Source of the DNA: JBKECY01 sp047975025
GTDB lineage: Bacteria; Bacillota; Clostridia; Lachnospirales; Lachnospiraceae
Direction of reading: 5' to 3'
DNA: 64,000 nucleotides
NCBI GenBank assembly: GCA_047975025.1
Contig: JBKECY010000050.1
Span: forward strand, 1 to 64,000
The notes beneath the pieces were generated by a model. It was not told where the DNA came from, ran no database searches, and worked only from the letters and a program-made list of their open reading frames with translations. Below, one piece after another: positions 24,306 through 32,116 of the stretch; within the stretch, counting starts at the first letter, position 1, and each line of letters starts with the position of its first letter. A program made the position numbers and the translations under genes.

Positions 24306-25517
24306 ATGGATTTGAATAATGTAAATATTGAAGAAATCGTAAAACAGGTGCTCGACGGAATGGCCGGCGGCACACCAAGAGAGACAGCCAAGCCAGCCGC
24401 TGCTGCCGCAGGAATTCCTAAGACAGCAAGAGTTGCAATGCTGACAGCTCTCGAGAATTATGAAATCCAGGAATATCCGATTCCTGAAGTTGGCGATGAT
24501 GATATTCTGGTCAAAGTGGAAGGCTGTGGAATCTGCGGAACAGATGCACATGAGTTCAAAAGAGATCCTTTCGGACTGATTCCATTGGTATTAGGTCATG
24601 AAGGTACCGGCGAAATCGTTAAAATGGGTAAGAATGTACAAAAGGACAGTGCAGGAAAATCCTTAAACTTAGGCGATAAAGTCGTAACATGCATGATTTT
24701 CAAAGACAATCCGGATATCACAATGTATGACTTGAACAAACAAAACGTTGGCGGTGCTGACGTATACGGACTTCTTCCGGACGATGATATCCATCTGAAC
24801 GGATGGTTCTCAGATTACATCCTGATTCGCAAAGGTTCCTCCGTATTCAACGTAAGTGATTTAGACCTTACTTCCAGAATCCTGATCGAGCCGGCAGCCG
24901 TACTGATTCATGCAGTAGAAAGAGCCAAAACAACCGGTATCCTGCGTTTTAACAGCCGCGTGGCTGTACAGGGATGCGGTCCGATCGGTCTGTTGTGTAT
25001 TTCCATTCTTCGTACCATGGGGATTGAGAATATCGTGGCAGTAGACGGAGAGCAGAAACGCCTTGACTTTGCAAAAGAGATGGGCGCAGAGCGCAGCGTG
25101 AATTTCAAGGATCACAAGGGAATTGAAGCCCTGACAAGTGCAGTTGAAAACGCTTTTGACGGACATTTGGCAGACTTTGCATTCCAGTGTACCGGTTCTC
25201 CGGTGGCACATTCCAATATCTACAAATTCATCCGCAGCGGCGGTGGATTATGTGAACTTGGATTTTTCATCAATGGTGGAGATGCAACGATCAATCCTCA
25301 TTTTGATATATGTTCTAAAGAGCTTACAATTGTTGGCTCATGGGTGTATACTCTAAGAGATTATGCAACTACCTTTGATTTCTTAAAGAGAGCAAAAGGC
25401 ATCGGACTTCCCATCGACAAGCTTGTGACACACAGATTCCCGCTTGAGCAGATCAACGAAGCACACAAGACAAATCTGGCTATGGAAGGTCTGAAGATCG
25501 CAATCATTAACAAGTAG
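24306..25517 (+). CDS. Zinc-dependent alcohol dehydrogenase (MDR family) with N-terminal encapsulation peptide
   Basis: This protein has 403 residues. After an encapsulation helix (NVNIEEIVKQVLDGMAGG) and an Ala/Pro linker, a medium-chain dehydrogenase starts near residue 45. Catalytic zinc ligands are in VEGCGICGTDAHEF and VLGHEGTGEI; the Rossmann motif is VQGCGPIGLLCIS. The typical four-Cys structural zinc loop is not obvious. Most propanediol compartments use the iron-type PduQ; this one uses a zinc MDR enzyme. It probably reduces L-lactaldehyde to 1,2-propanediol and/or propionaldehyde to propanol, regenerating NAD+ inside the shell. It lies 20 bp after pduP. Confidence 0.92.
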   Translation: MDLNNVNIEEIVKQVLDGMAGGTPRETAKPAAAAAGIPKTARVAMLTALENYEIQEYPIPEVGDDDILVKVEGCGICGTDAHEFKRDPFGLIPLVLGHEGTGEIVKMGKNVQKDSAGKSLNLGDKVVTCMIFKDNPDITMYDLNKQNVGGADVYGLLPDDDIHLNGWFSDYILIRKGSSVFNVSDLDLTSRILIEPAAVLIHAVERAKTTGILRFNSRVAVQGCGPIGLLCISILRTMGIENIVAVDGEQKRLDFAKEMGAERSVNFKDHKGIEALTSAVENAFDGHLADFAFQCTGSPVAHSNIYKFIRSGGGLCELGFFINGGDATINPHFDICSKELTIVGSWVYTLRDYATTFDFLKRAKGIGLPIDKLVTHRFPLEQINEAHKTNLAMEGLKIAIINK

Positions 25518-25527
25518 GAGATAGAGT

Positions 25528-25842
25528 ATGGCAGAAGCTGTGGGAATTTTAGAAGTTTTTGGTTTGGTAGCAGCTTTCGTTGCCGGTGATGCAGGATGCA
25601 AAGCAGGCAATGTCAGACTGGAAGTATTTGATAAGAACAAACCCGGAAATGCTGATGAGCTGCCGGTTCCGCTGTTGGTCACCATCAAGTATCGTGGCAG
25701 CGTTTCAGATGTAACTGCAGCAGTAGAAGCAGGAATCACTGCAGCCAATCAGATATCAGGAGTTGTGAATTCCTATGTAATACCAAATCCGGAAGAGGGT
25801 ACAGAGAAAATGTTGAAGATCAGTGCCTTGGATAAGAGTTGA
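25528..25842 (+). CDS. BMC-H shell protein with an extended loop
   Basis: This single BMC domain of 104 residues begins with AEAVGILEVFGLVAAFVAGDAGCKAGNVRLE. A loop of ~15 residues (DKNKPGNADELPVPL) is inserted before the pore-proximal strand, where PduA-type proteins have five or six. The extra loop should sit on one face of the hexamer and alter the pore surroundings. It starts 10 bp after the dehydrogenase gene. Confidence 0.93.
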   Translation: MAEAVGILEVFGLVAAFVAGDAGCKAGNVRLEVFDKNKPGNADELPVPLLVTIKYRGSVSDVTAAVEAGITAANQISGVVNSYVIPNPEEGTEKMLKISALDKS

Positions 25843-25928
25843 TACACAGTTAGTTTCGTGGTCAGCAAATAGTAGAGTTAGTAATGATAGAAAATATATA
25901 AATGAATGTATATTAGGAGGACAAAAAC

Positions 25929-26204
25929 ATGTCACAAGAAGCTTTAGGAATGATAGAAACAAGAGGTTTAACAGCAGCAATTGAAGCAGCAGATGCTATG
26001 TGTAAAGCAGCAGAAGTAACTCTCGTAGGAACAGAGAAAATCGGTTCAGGACTGGTAACAGTTATGGTTCGCGGTGATGTAGGAGCTGTCAAAGCAGCTG
26101 TTGAAAGCGGTTCAGCACAGGCTTCAAGACTTGGTGAACTGGTTGCAACTCATGTCATTCCAAGACCACACAATGACGTAGAGAAAATCCTGCCGACCGT
26201 ATAA
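25929..26204 (+). CDS. Major BMC-H shell protein, PduA/PduJ-like (copy 1)
   Basis: This 91-residue protein is a canonical hexamer-forming shell tile: MSQEALGMIETRGLTAAIEA, the pore-loop region EKIGSGLVTVMVRGDVGAVKAA, and the conserved VIPRPH near the end. It is a near twin of the product of 26587-26865. Its strong AGGAGG site and position suggest high expression as a bulk facet protein. Confidence 0.95.
   Translation: MSQEALGMIETRGLTAAIEAADAMCKAAEVTLVGTEKIGSGLVTVMVRGDVGAVKAAVESGSAQASRLGELVATHVIPRPHNDVEKILPTV
26022..26083 (+). repeat. 62-bp perfect repeat inside twin shell genes (copy 1)
   Basis: These 62 bp are identical to 26680-26741. The flanking parts of the two genes differ at many third positions, so the identity suggests a local gene-conversion tract after an older duplication. 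Confidence 0.9.
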
Positions 26205-26241
26205 GAATCATAGTACAATACTTGACTTAAAGAGGTGTTAG

Positions 26242-26526
26242 ATGGGTAATTCATATGGCTTTATCGAAGTAGTAGGAGTGTCCGCGGCAATTGATGCCCT
26301 CGATATCATGTGCAAGACCTCAGATGTAGAGTTCGTAACATGGGAGAGAAAGCTGGGAGGACGGCTGGTAACGATTATTATTCGCGGTACTGTATCTGCA
26401 GTTAAAGCTGCTGTTGACTCCGCTGCTGAAAACGGAATCAAAGAACCCGTTGCAAAAGCGGTCATTGCAAATCCGCATGAAGAAATAGAAAAAATAATCC
26501 AAATCAGTGCAAGCCGGTTGGCTTAA
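26242..26526 (+). CDS. BMC-H shell protein (divergent)
   Basis: This single BMC domain of 94 residues reads MGNSYGFIEVVGVSAAIDALDIMCK, then the pore-loop region ERKLGGRLVTIIIRGTVSAVKAAVD and a HEEIEKI helix. The pore loop (KLGGR) differs from the KIGSG of the two major tiles, so it would form a hexamer with a different, more basic pore. It lies between the two near-identical major shell genes. Confidence 0.93.
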   Translation: MGNSYGFIEVVGVSAAIDALDIMCKTSDVEFVTWERKLGGRLVTIIIRGTVSAVKAAVDSAAENGIKEPVAKAVIANPHEEIEKIIQISASRLA

Positions 26527-26586
26527 CAAACTAAAATGTGTTAAAATGTAGGTATGTAAAGGATTCCACCAAAGGAGGAAATGACA

Positions 26587-26865
26587 ATGTCACAAGAAGC
26601 ATTAGGAATGGTAGAAACAAGAGGATTAATCGCAGCGATTGAAGCAGCAGATTCAATGTGTAAAGCAGCAAACGTTCAACTCGTAGGAACAGAGAAAATC
26701 GGTTCAGGACTGGTAACAGTTATGGTTCGCGGTGATGTAGGTGCTGTTAAGTCAGCAGTAGAGTCTGGCGCTAACTCAGCTTCCAGATTAGGCGAGCTGG
26801 TTGCTACACATGTAATTCCAAGACCACACAATGATGTTGAGAAAATCTTACCCGTAGCAAAATAG
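26587..26865 (+). CDS. Major BMC-H shell protein, PduA/PduJ-like (copy 2)
   Basis: This 92-residue protein differs from copy 1 at only about a dozen positions (MVETRGLIAAIEAADSMCKAANVQ). The start at 26587 is preferred because AGGAGG at 26573-26578 lies 8 nt upstream; the ATG at 26581 is only 2 nt from it. Paired PduA/PduJ-like paralogues are usual in such loci and can differ in expression or in facet position. Confidence 0.95.
   Translation: MSQEALGMVETRGLIAAIEAADSMCKAANVQLVGTEKIGSGLVTVMVRGDVGAVKSAVESGANSASRLGELVATHVIPRPHNDVEKILPVAK
26680..26741 (+). repeat. 62-bp perfect repeat inside twin shell genes (copy 2)
   Basis: Identical to 26022-26083; see that entry. Confidence 0.9.
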
Positions 26866-26936
26866 TAACTGGTCAGGATACTTGATAGTCCGCTTCTAAT
26901 ATTGGGCGGAGATTTTTGGAAAAGTGGGTGTTATTT

Positions 26937-27581
26937 TTGGACAACGCAAATGTAGAACTGATCACCAGGATGGTACTAGATGTATTGGATAAAAAGGAAT
27001 CTTCCACACAGGGATTTTTAGTCCCTGTTGGGGTTTCTGCCCGCCATATTCATCTCACCCAGGAGCATGTTGAAGTTTTATTCGGTGCAGGATATCAGCT
27101 GACGAAGAGAAAAGAACTGATGGGAGGGGAATTTGCCTCTAACGAAGTTGTTACGATTGTCGGACTAAAGCTTAGAGCCATCGAAAACGTACGTGTACTT
27201 GGACCGGTCAGAAAAAAAACACAAATTGAAATATCGGCAACGGATGCCATTAAATTAGGTGTAAAAGCACCGATTCGTGAGTCAGGAGATACAGCAGGTT
27301 CCGCGGCCATCGCTTTAGTTGGGCCTAAGGGTGCAGTGTATCTGGAGGAAGGCTGTATTGTGGCAATGCGTCATATTCATATGGCACCGGCGGATGCACA
27401 GGCAGCAGGTGTTCATGATGGAGATATCGTCTCTGTCCTGGCAGACAACGAACGAGGAACGACATTTAATCATGTGAAAATCAGAGTAAAGGATACTTAT
27501 ACTTTGGAGATGCACATTGATACCGATGAAGCGAATGCTGCGAAAATTTCCACAGGTAATACAGTGACTATTATTAAATAG
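26937..27581 (+). CDS. pduL: Phosphate propanoyltransferase (PduL)
   Basis: This protein of 214 residues converts propionyl-CoA and phosphate to propionyl-phosphate, returning CoA inside the shell. Two half-barrels are visible, with the zinc-binding HxH motifs in SARHIHL and MRHIHMAPADAQAAG. The N-terminus DNANVELITRMVLDVLDKK is the encapsulation peptide. No ATG precedes it in frame. TTG 26937 is chosen because AAGTGGGTG, close to AAGGAGGTG, ends 6 nt upstream. TTG 26916, which would add seven residues, is the alternative. A weak hairpin (26889-26910) followed by T5 just upstream may tune read-through from the shell genes. Confidence 0.92.
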   Translation: MDNANVELITRMVLDVLDKKESSTQGFLVPVGVSARHIHLTQEHVEVLFGAGYQLTKRKELMGGEFASNEVVTIVGLKLRAIENVRVLGPVRKKTQIEISATDAIKLGVKAPIRESGDTAGSAAIALVGPKGAVYLEEGCIVAMRHIHMAPADAQAAGVHDGDIVSVLADNERGTTFNHVKIRVKDTYTLEMHIDTDEANAAKISTGNTVTIIK

Positions 27582-27610
27582 CAGTATGGTGGAAAGATAA
27601 GGAGAAAGAT

Positions 27611-27883
27611 ATGCTCATTGGAAAAGTTATCGGAAGTGTTGTTTCCACTAGAAAACAAGACAACTTGGTGGGAAATAAGTTTACCATCGTAGAGCCGTTA
27701 AAATCCATGAATAGTTCGACCGAACAGTTAGTGGCGATTGATAATATAGGTGCAGGTGTCGGAGAGATCGTTCTTGTAGCACAGGGCAGTGCTGCCAGAG
27801 TCGGTTCAGGCATGACAGATGCACCCATTGATGCCGCAATTGTCGGAATCGTAGATAGTGGAAACGGAATTGACTTACAGTAA
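27611..27883 (+). CDS. BMC-P vertex protein (EutN/CcmL/PduN family)
   Basis: This 90-residue protein forms pentamers that cap the vertices of the shell. It begins MLIGKVIGSVVSTRKQDNLVG and contains the family features (LVAIDNIGAGVGEIVLVAQGS and DAAIVGIVD). It is the only vertex protein in the locus. It starts behind AAGGAGA, 29 bp after pduL. Confidence 0.95.
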   Translation: MLIGKVIGSVVSTRKQDNLVGNKFTIVEPLKSMNSSTEQLVAIDNIGAGVGEIVLVAQGSAARVGSGMTDAPIDAAIVGIVDSGNGIDLQ

Positions 27884-27930
27884 GTGCGCCTGCCACACTG
27901 GCAGTGCGGCACACACAGATAGAGGGTACT

Positions 27931-29256
27931 ATGGAAATTAAGGCACTTAGTGAAATATTGCAACAAAATGGTATTGTCGGTGCTGGTGGTGCCGGCTTTC
28001 CTACTTATGCGAAGTTGGATGGACGCGCAGAAACAATCATTTTGAACTGTGCTGAATGTGAACCGCTGTTACGCCTGCACAGACATTTGTTAGAGCGTTA
28101 CACAGATGAAATTCTAAAGACATTTCACATGGTAGGAGAAACTCTGGGAGCAAAGAACATTATTATAGGAATTAAAAAAGCTTATAAGAATGCCATCCAG
28201 GCGTTAGAAGAGAATATAGACAAATATCCCGGTGTCAGCATAGGGCTGCTGGAGGAAGTATATCCGGCCGGAGATGAGGTCATGTTGATCTATGAACTGA
28301 CTGGAAAAATTGTCCGTCCCGGTGGTATCCCTATTGAGATTGGGGTCGCTGTATTTAACGTTGAGACGATTTATAATGCGTATCGTGCCGTTGAGAACAG
28401 CTTGCCTGTAACAGATAAACTTGTCTCCGTAGTAGCAGAGGTTGAAAAGCCGGTAACGGTTCGCGTACCGCTGGGCTGTACGATTGAAGAAGTCGTCGCA
28501 CTGGCCGGTGCCAAGACAGTAAAAAATCCGGTGTATTTTATTGGCGGACCTATGATGGGATTTATCGGGAGCGGTTCCCAGCCGGTAACTAAAACAACGA
28601 ATGCGGTTTTAGTATTGCCGGAGAATCACTATCTGGTCGAGAAGAAAAAAAGCAAATCAGAAATTGAGCTTCACAGAGCAGCTGCATCCTGTTGTCAGTG
28701 TAATATGTGTACAGAGTTATGTCCGCGCTATCTATTAGGTCATCCGATTGAGCCTAATTTGTTCATGCGTGCCGCTACCTGTAAGGATATTCAGGAGCCG
28801 AATATTTTCCTGAACACATTTTTCTGCTGTTCCTGTGGTGTCTGCGAATTATATTCCTGTTTCCAGGGTCTCTCACCCAGATCATTGATGCTGGAATACA
28901 AGAACGGACTTCGTGCCAATGGTATTAAGCCACCGCAAAAGGAAATTCCGAAAGAAGCAAATCCGGCTCGTGAATATAGAAAAGTGCCGATGCACAGGTT
29001 GATGTCAAGACTGGATCTGACGAAATACAATAAGGATGCCCCGTTGTTTGATGATGTGGTACCGATGAAGAAGGTCAAGCTTATGATGAGCCAGCATATC
29101 GGCGCACCTGCGGTTCCGGTCGTAAAAGCCGGAGATATCGTAGAGAAGAATCAAATTATCGGAGAAGCCAACAATGGTCTGAGTGTGAATATACACGCTT
29201 CCATTGCAGGCAAGGTGACTGAAGTCAGTAATAAATACGTTGTGATAGAACAATAG
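27931..29256 (+). CDS. PduS/RnfC-like flavin and iron-sulfur protein
   Basis: This protein has 441 residues. An RnfC-like N-terminal region begins GIVGAGGAGFPTYAKLDG with an FMN/NADH-binding domain (NCAECEPLL, GIKKAYKNAI). An SLBB-type segment follows, then two 4Fe-4S motifs (CCQCNMCTELCP and CCSCGVCELYSC), and a C-terminal barrel-sandwich segment. PduS moves electrons from NADH and is thought to pass them to the shell protein PduT or to a redox partner. Pairing with PduT two genes later supports that here. The start at 27931 follows AGAGGG; a GTG at 27904 lacks a site. Confidence 0.93.
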   Translation: MEIKALSEILQQNGIVGAGGAGFPTYAKLDGRAETIILNCAECEPLLRLHRHLLERYTDEILKTFHMVGETLGAKNIIIGIKKAYKNAIQALEENIDKYPGVSIGLLEEVYPAGDEVMLIYELTGKIVRPGGIPIEIGVAVFNVETIYNAYRAVENSLPVTDKLVSVVAEVEKPVTVRVPLGCTIEEVVALAGAKTVKNPVYFIGGPMMGFIGSGSQPVTKTTNAVLVLPENHYLVEKKKSKSEIELHRAAASCCQCNMCTELCPRYLLGHPIEPNLFMRAATCKDIQEPNIFLNTFFCCSCGVCELYSCFQGLSPRSLMLEYKNGLRANGIKPPQKEIPKEANPAREYRKVPMHRLMSRLDLTKYNKDAPLFDDVVPMKKVKLMMSQHIGAPAVPVVKAGDIVEKNQIIGEANNGLSVNIHASIAGKVTEVSNKYVVIEQ

Positions 29257-29271
29257 GAGGATAAGTACATC

Positions 29272-29820
29272 ATGAGTAAAGCACTCGGTATGGTTGAATA
29301 TAAAACAGTGACTGCAGGAATCGTAGCAACAGATGCGATGGTCAAGACCTCTGCAGTTGACATTGTTGAAGCACAAACTGTCTGTCCTGGTAAATATATC
29401 ACAATTATTTCAGGATCTTTAAGTGCCGTAAAGGCGGCGGTTGATAATGCGAACGCGAATTATGGAGCGTTACTGATCAACAGCTTTGTCCTGGGCAATC
29501 CTCACGAATCAATATTTCCTGCCATTTACGCTGCAGTTCAGATCGAAGAAGTTGCAGCCCTTGGTATACTGGAGACCTATGATGCTACCTCAATTATCGA
29601 GGCAGCTGATATAGCGGCCAAAACAGCGATTGTTGAGCTGATCGAACTACGTATTGCCAGAGGTATGTGCGGTAAATCCTACATGCTGCTGACAGGTGAC
29701 GTATCGGCAGTACAGGCGGCTATTGACAGGGCCAAAGCTGAAGTCGGACAAAAGGGCATGTTCATGGACTCAGCAGTGATTGCACATCCGGATGAGAAGG
29801 TGAGAAAAGCGATCCTATAA
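29272..29820 (+). CDS. BMC-T trimeric shell protein, PduT type
   Basis: This 182-residue protein has two fused BMC domains (residues ~3-88 and ~95-182). Cys38 in QTVCPGK falls at the residue that binds the 4Fe-4S cluster at the trimer pore in PduT. It is therefore probably the shell site through which electrons or a cluster pass, matched to PduS encoded just upstream. It starts 15 bp after the pduS-like gene behind AGGAGG. Confidence 0.94.
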   Translation: MSKALGMVEYKTVTAGIVATDAMVKTSAVDIVEAQTVCPGKYITIISGSLSAVKAAVDNANANYGALLINSFVLGNPHESIFPAIYAAVQIEEVAALGILETYDATSIIEAADIAAKTAIVELIELRIARGMCGKSYMLLTGDVSAVQAAIDRAKAEVGQKGMFMDSAVIAHPDEKVRKAIL

Positions 29821-29840
29821 AAAAAGGAAGGTGTATGTGT

Positions 29841-30605
29841 ATGCTTGCGATAGAGAGACGTAATGCCATATTAGAAAAGCTGCAGGAAGAAAAGAGAGTA
29901 GTGGTAAGTGAATTAAGTCAGATGTTCGAGGTGTCTGAGGAAACAATCCGCAGGGATCTGGAAAAATTTGAGCAGGAAGGCCTTGCTACGAAGAGCTATG
30001 GCGGTGCAGTCATTAATGAAAACATTAATATGGATCTTCCCTTTAATGTGAGGAAAAATCACAATGTCGTAGGCAAACAGAAGATAGCGGCCATTGTAGC
30101 CGATATGATAGGGGATGGCGCCCGTATTATGCTGGATGCCAGTTCTACTGCTGTAGCGATTGCAAAGGCGATTAAAGACAGAAAAAACATTACACTCATC
30201 ACGAACTCGGTCGAAATCATCGTAGAACTTTTTGACGTTCCCGGATGGACGATTTTGTCCACAGGCGGGATTGCCAAGCCTGGTTCCTTCGCATTGGTCG
30301 GTCAGCTGACGGACCGCATGATTGCAGAATACCATGTAGATCTATCTGTGATTTCCTGCAAAGGTCTGGATATGCAGTCTGGTTTTATGGATTCAGATGC
30401 GCAGCATGCGGCCAACAAGAACACGATGCTGCATGCGGCAGATAAGAGAATTCTGGCGGTTGATAAATCCAAATTTTCTACGGTGGCATTCGCCAAGATC
30501 GGTGGATTAAAGGATGTGGATATCGTAGTGACGGATGTACAGCCGGAAGATGCATGGCTGCAGCTCTTTGAAGCGAATCGTGTGGAATGCCGGTATCCGA
30601 AATAA
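29841..30605 (+). CDS. DeoR-family transcriptional regulator
   Basis: This protein has 254 residues. The N-terminal HTH (VSELSQMFEVSEETIRRDLEKFEQEG) and the YGGAV hinge are typical. The C-terminal DeoRC domain binds a phosphorylated sugar or related metabolite; the segments DASSTAVAIAK and ITNSVEIIVEL are characteristic. As the last gene of the microcompartment locus it is the likely repressor of the two promoters at 17572 and 21966, with a phospho-deoxysugar or DHAP-like inducer. The start at 29841 is set by AAGGAAGG 8 nt upstream; ATG 29835 is too close. Confidence 0.92.
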   Translation: MLAIERRNAILEKLQEEKRVVVSELSQMFEVSEETIRRDLEKFEQEGLATKSYGGAVINENINMDLPFNVRKNHNVVGKQKIAAIVADMIGDGARIMLDASSTAVAIAKAIKDRKNITLITNSVEIIVELFDVPGWTILSTGGIAKPGSFALVGQLTDRMIAEYHVDLSVISCKGLDMQSGFMDSDAQHAANKNTMLHAADKRILAVDKSKFSTVAFAKIGGLKDVDIVVTDVQPEDAWLQLFEANRVECRYPK

Positions 30606-30633
30606 AGAGATTTTGTGAATCAGGAGGATGCGT

Positions 30634-31086
30634 ATGAGTAAAATAGATGATGTAAGAGCTGCTATGGTAGAGGCTATGAAGGCAAAGGATAAGGATCGAA
30701 AAGATTCACTTTCCATGCTGCTTTCAGCGCTAAAGAATAAAGCGATTGATAAAAGAGCTGATCTGACTGCCCAGGAAGAAAATGAAATCATACTAAAAGA
30801 AATCAAGCAGACCAAAGAAACACGAGAACTGGCACCGCAGGATCGGGAAGACATCATTACGGAATGTACGAATCGCATTAAGGTATATGAGGAGTTCGCG
30901 CCCCGCATGCTTGGCGAGGAGGAAATCCGCCAGAAGATAGCGGAGGTACTGCAGGATCTTCAAATCACGCAGCCGGTACCGTCTGACAAAGGAAAGATCA
31001 TGAAACAGCTGATGCCAAAGGTCAAAGGAATTGCGGATGGCACATTGGTAAATCAAATCTTAGGCCAGATTTTAGCAGGCGCCTAA
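30634..31086 (+). CDS. GatB/YqeY-domain protein
   Basis: This 150-residue helical protein (YqeY family) has SKIDDVRAAMVEAMKAKDKDRKDSLSMLLSALKNKA at the start and KGKIMKQLMPKVKGIADGTLVNQIL at the end. The domain is shared with the tRNA-binding tail of GatB, and the family is linked to tRNA-dependent amidation or metabolism without a firm function. The start at 30634 lies 6 nt after AGGAGG; ATG 30628 abuts it. Confidence 0.9.
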   Translation: MSKIDDVRAAMVEAMKAKDKDRKDSLSMLLSALKNKAIDKRADLTAQEENEIILKEIKQTKETRELAPQDREDIITECTNRIKVYEEFAPRMLGEEEIRQKIAEVLQDLQITQPVPSDKGKIMKQLMPKVKGIADGTLVNQILGQILAGA

Positions 31087-31126
31087 AAAAAAGAAGCGGT
31101 TATCCCAACAGGATAATCGCTTCTTT
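31083..31126. terminator. Bidirectional terminator between yqeY and the FBP aldolase gene
   Basis: A 16-bp stem (31090-31105 with 31111-31126) around a CAACA loop has a long A-run on its left side. That run gives an excellent U-tract for the minus-strand aldolase transcript; the plus-strand T-run is weaker. Confidence 0.9.
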
Positions 31127-31136
31127 GGCTTTGTAT

Positions 31137-32072
31137 TTAGGCTTTGTTCTCGCTGCCCAGAACAGTTTTGATCTTATGTGCTACTAATTCTTTTACATAA
31201 GAACGACCAACTTTTAAGTATTCACGTGGGTCAAAAGCTGACGGGTTGTTCCAAAGTACTTCTCTGACACCGGCAGTCATAGCCAGACGCAGATCAGAGT
31301 CAATGTTGATCTTGCATACTGCAGAAGCAGCAGCCTGACGCAGCATATCTTCCGGAATACCAATAGCATCAGCAAGTACGCCGCCATTGTCCTGAATGAT
31401 TTTTACATATTCCTGAGATACGGAAGATGCACCATGCAGTACGATTGGGAAGTTAGGAAGTCTTTTGGTGATTTCTTCCAGAATGTCGAAACGAAGCTGT
31501 GGTTTCTGACCTGGTTTGAATTTGAATGCGCCATGGCTTGTACCAATTGCAATTGCAAGTGAATCAACACCTGTCTTGTCTACGAATTCTTCTACTTCGT
31601 CAGGCTGTGTGTACTGAGCGTCAGCTGCAGCCACTTTGACATCATCTTCAACGCCTGCCAGCTTACCAAGCTCTGCCTCAACTACAACGCCATGAGCATG
31701 TGCATATTCCACTACTTTTTTTGTAACGGCGATATTCTCAGCAAAATCATGATGAGAACCGTCAATCATAACGGAGGTAAATCCACCGTCGATGCAGGAT
31801 TTGCAGGTTTCGAAATCTGCGCCATGATCTAAGTGAAGAGCGATCGGAATATCGTTCTCAATCAAAGCAGCTTCTACTAATTTTACAAGGTATGTATGAT
31901 TGGCATACTTTCTTGCACCGGCAGAAACCTGAAGTATGATAGGAGAGTTCAGTTCTCCGGCTGCTTCTGTGATACCCTGCACGATTTCCATGTTGTTTAC
32001 ATTGAAGGCTCCGATTGCATAGCCTCCTTCATACGCCTTTTTGAACATATCAGTTGTTGTTACTAATGCCAT
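31137..32072 (-). CDS. fba: Class II fructose-1,6-bisphosphate aldolase
   Basis: This 311-residue zinc TIM-barrel enzyme condenses DHAP and glyceraldehyde 3-phosphate to fructose 1,6-bisphosphate, reversibly. Zinc and catalytic motifs are ALHLDHGADFE, MIDGSHHDF, VVEAELGKLAGVEDD, IGTSHGAFKF and VLHGASSV. It resembles the FbaA/GatY/KbaY group, and the glycolytic enzyme is the best call beside the phosphofructokinase gene. DHAP released by the deoxysugar aldolase would enter here. It lies 44 bp after the phosphofructokinase gene on the minus strand. Confidence 0.93.
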   Translation of the reverse strand: MALVTTTDMFKKAYEGGYAIGAFNVNNMEIVQGITEAAGELNSPIILQVSAGARKYANHTYLVKLVEAALIENDIPIALHLDHGADFETCKSCIDGGFTSVMIDGSHHDFAENIAVTKKVVEYAHAHGVVVEAELGKLAGVEDDVKVAAADAQYTQPDEVEEFVDKTGVDSLAIAIGTSHGAFKFKPGQKPQLRFDILEEITKRLPNFPIVLHGASSVSQEYVKIIQDNGGVLADAIGIPEDMLRQAAASAVCKINIDSDLRLAMTAGVREVLWNNPSAFDPREYLKVGRSYVKELVAHKIKTVLGSENKA

Positions 32073-32116
32073 AATAGTACCATCCTTTCATAAATGAAGT
32101 GTTGTGTATAGGTTAT

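Noticed and set aside
26881..26920. Terminator between the shell genes and pduL
   Set aside because: The stem is only five base pairs with a 12-nt loop; it may slow polymerase but is too weak to be called a terminator.
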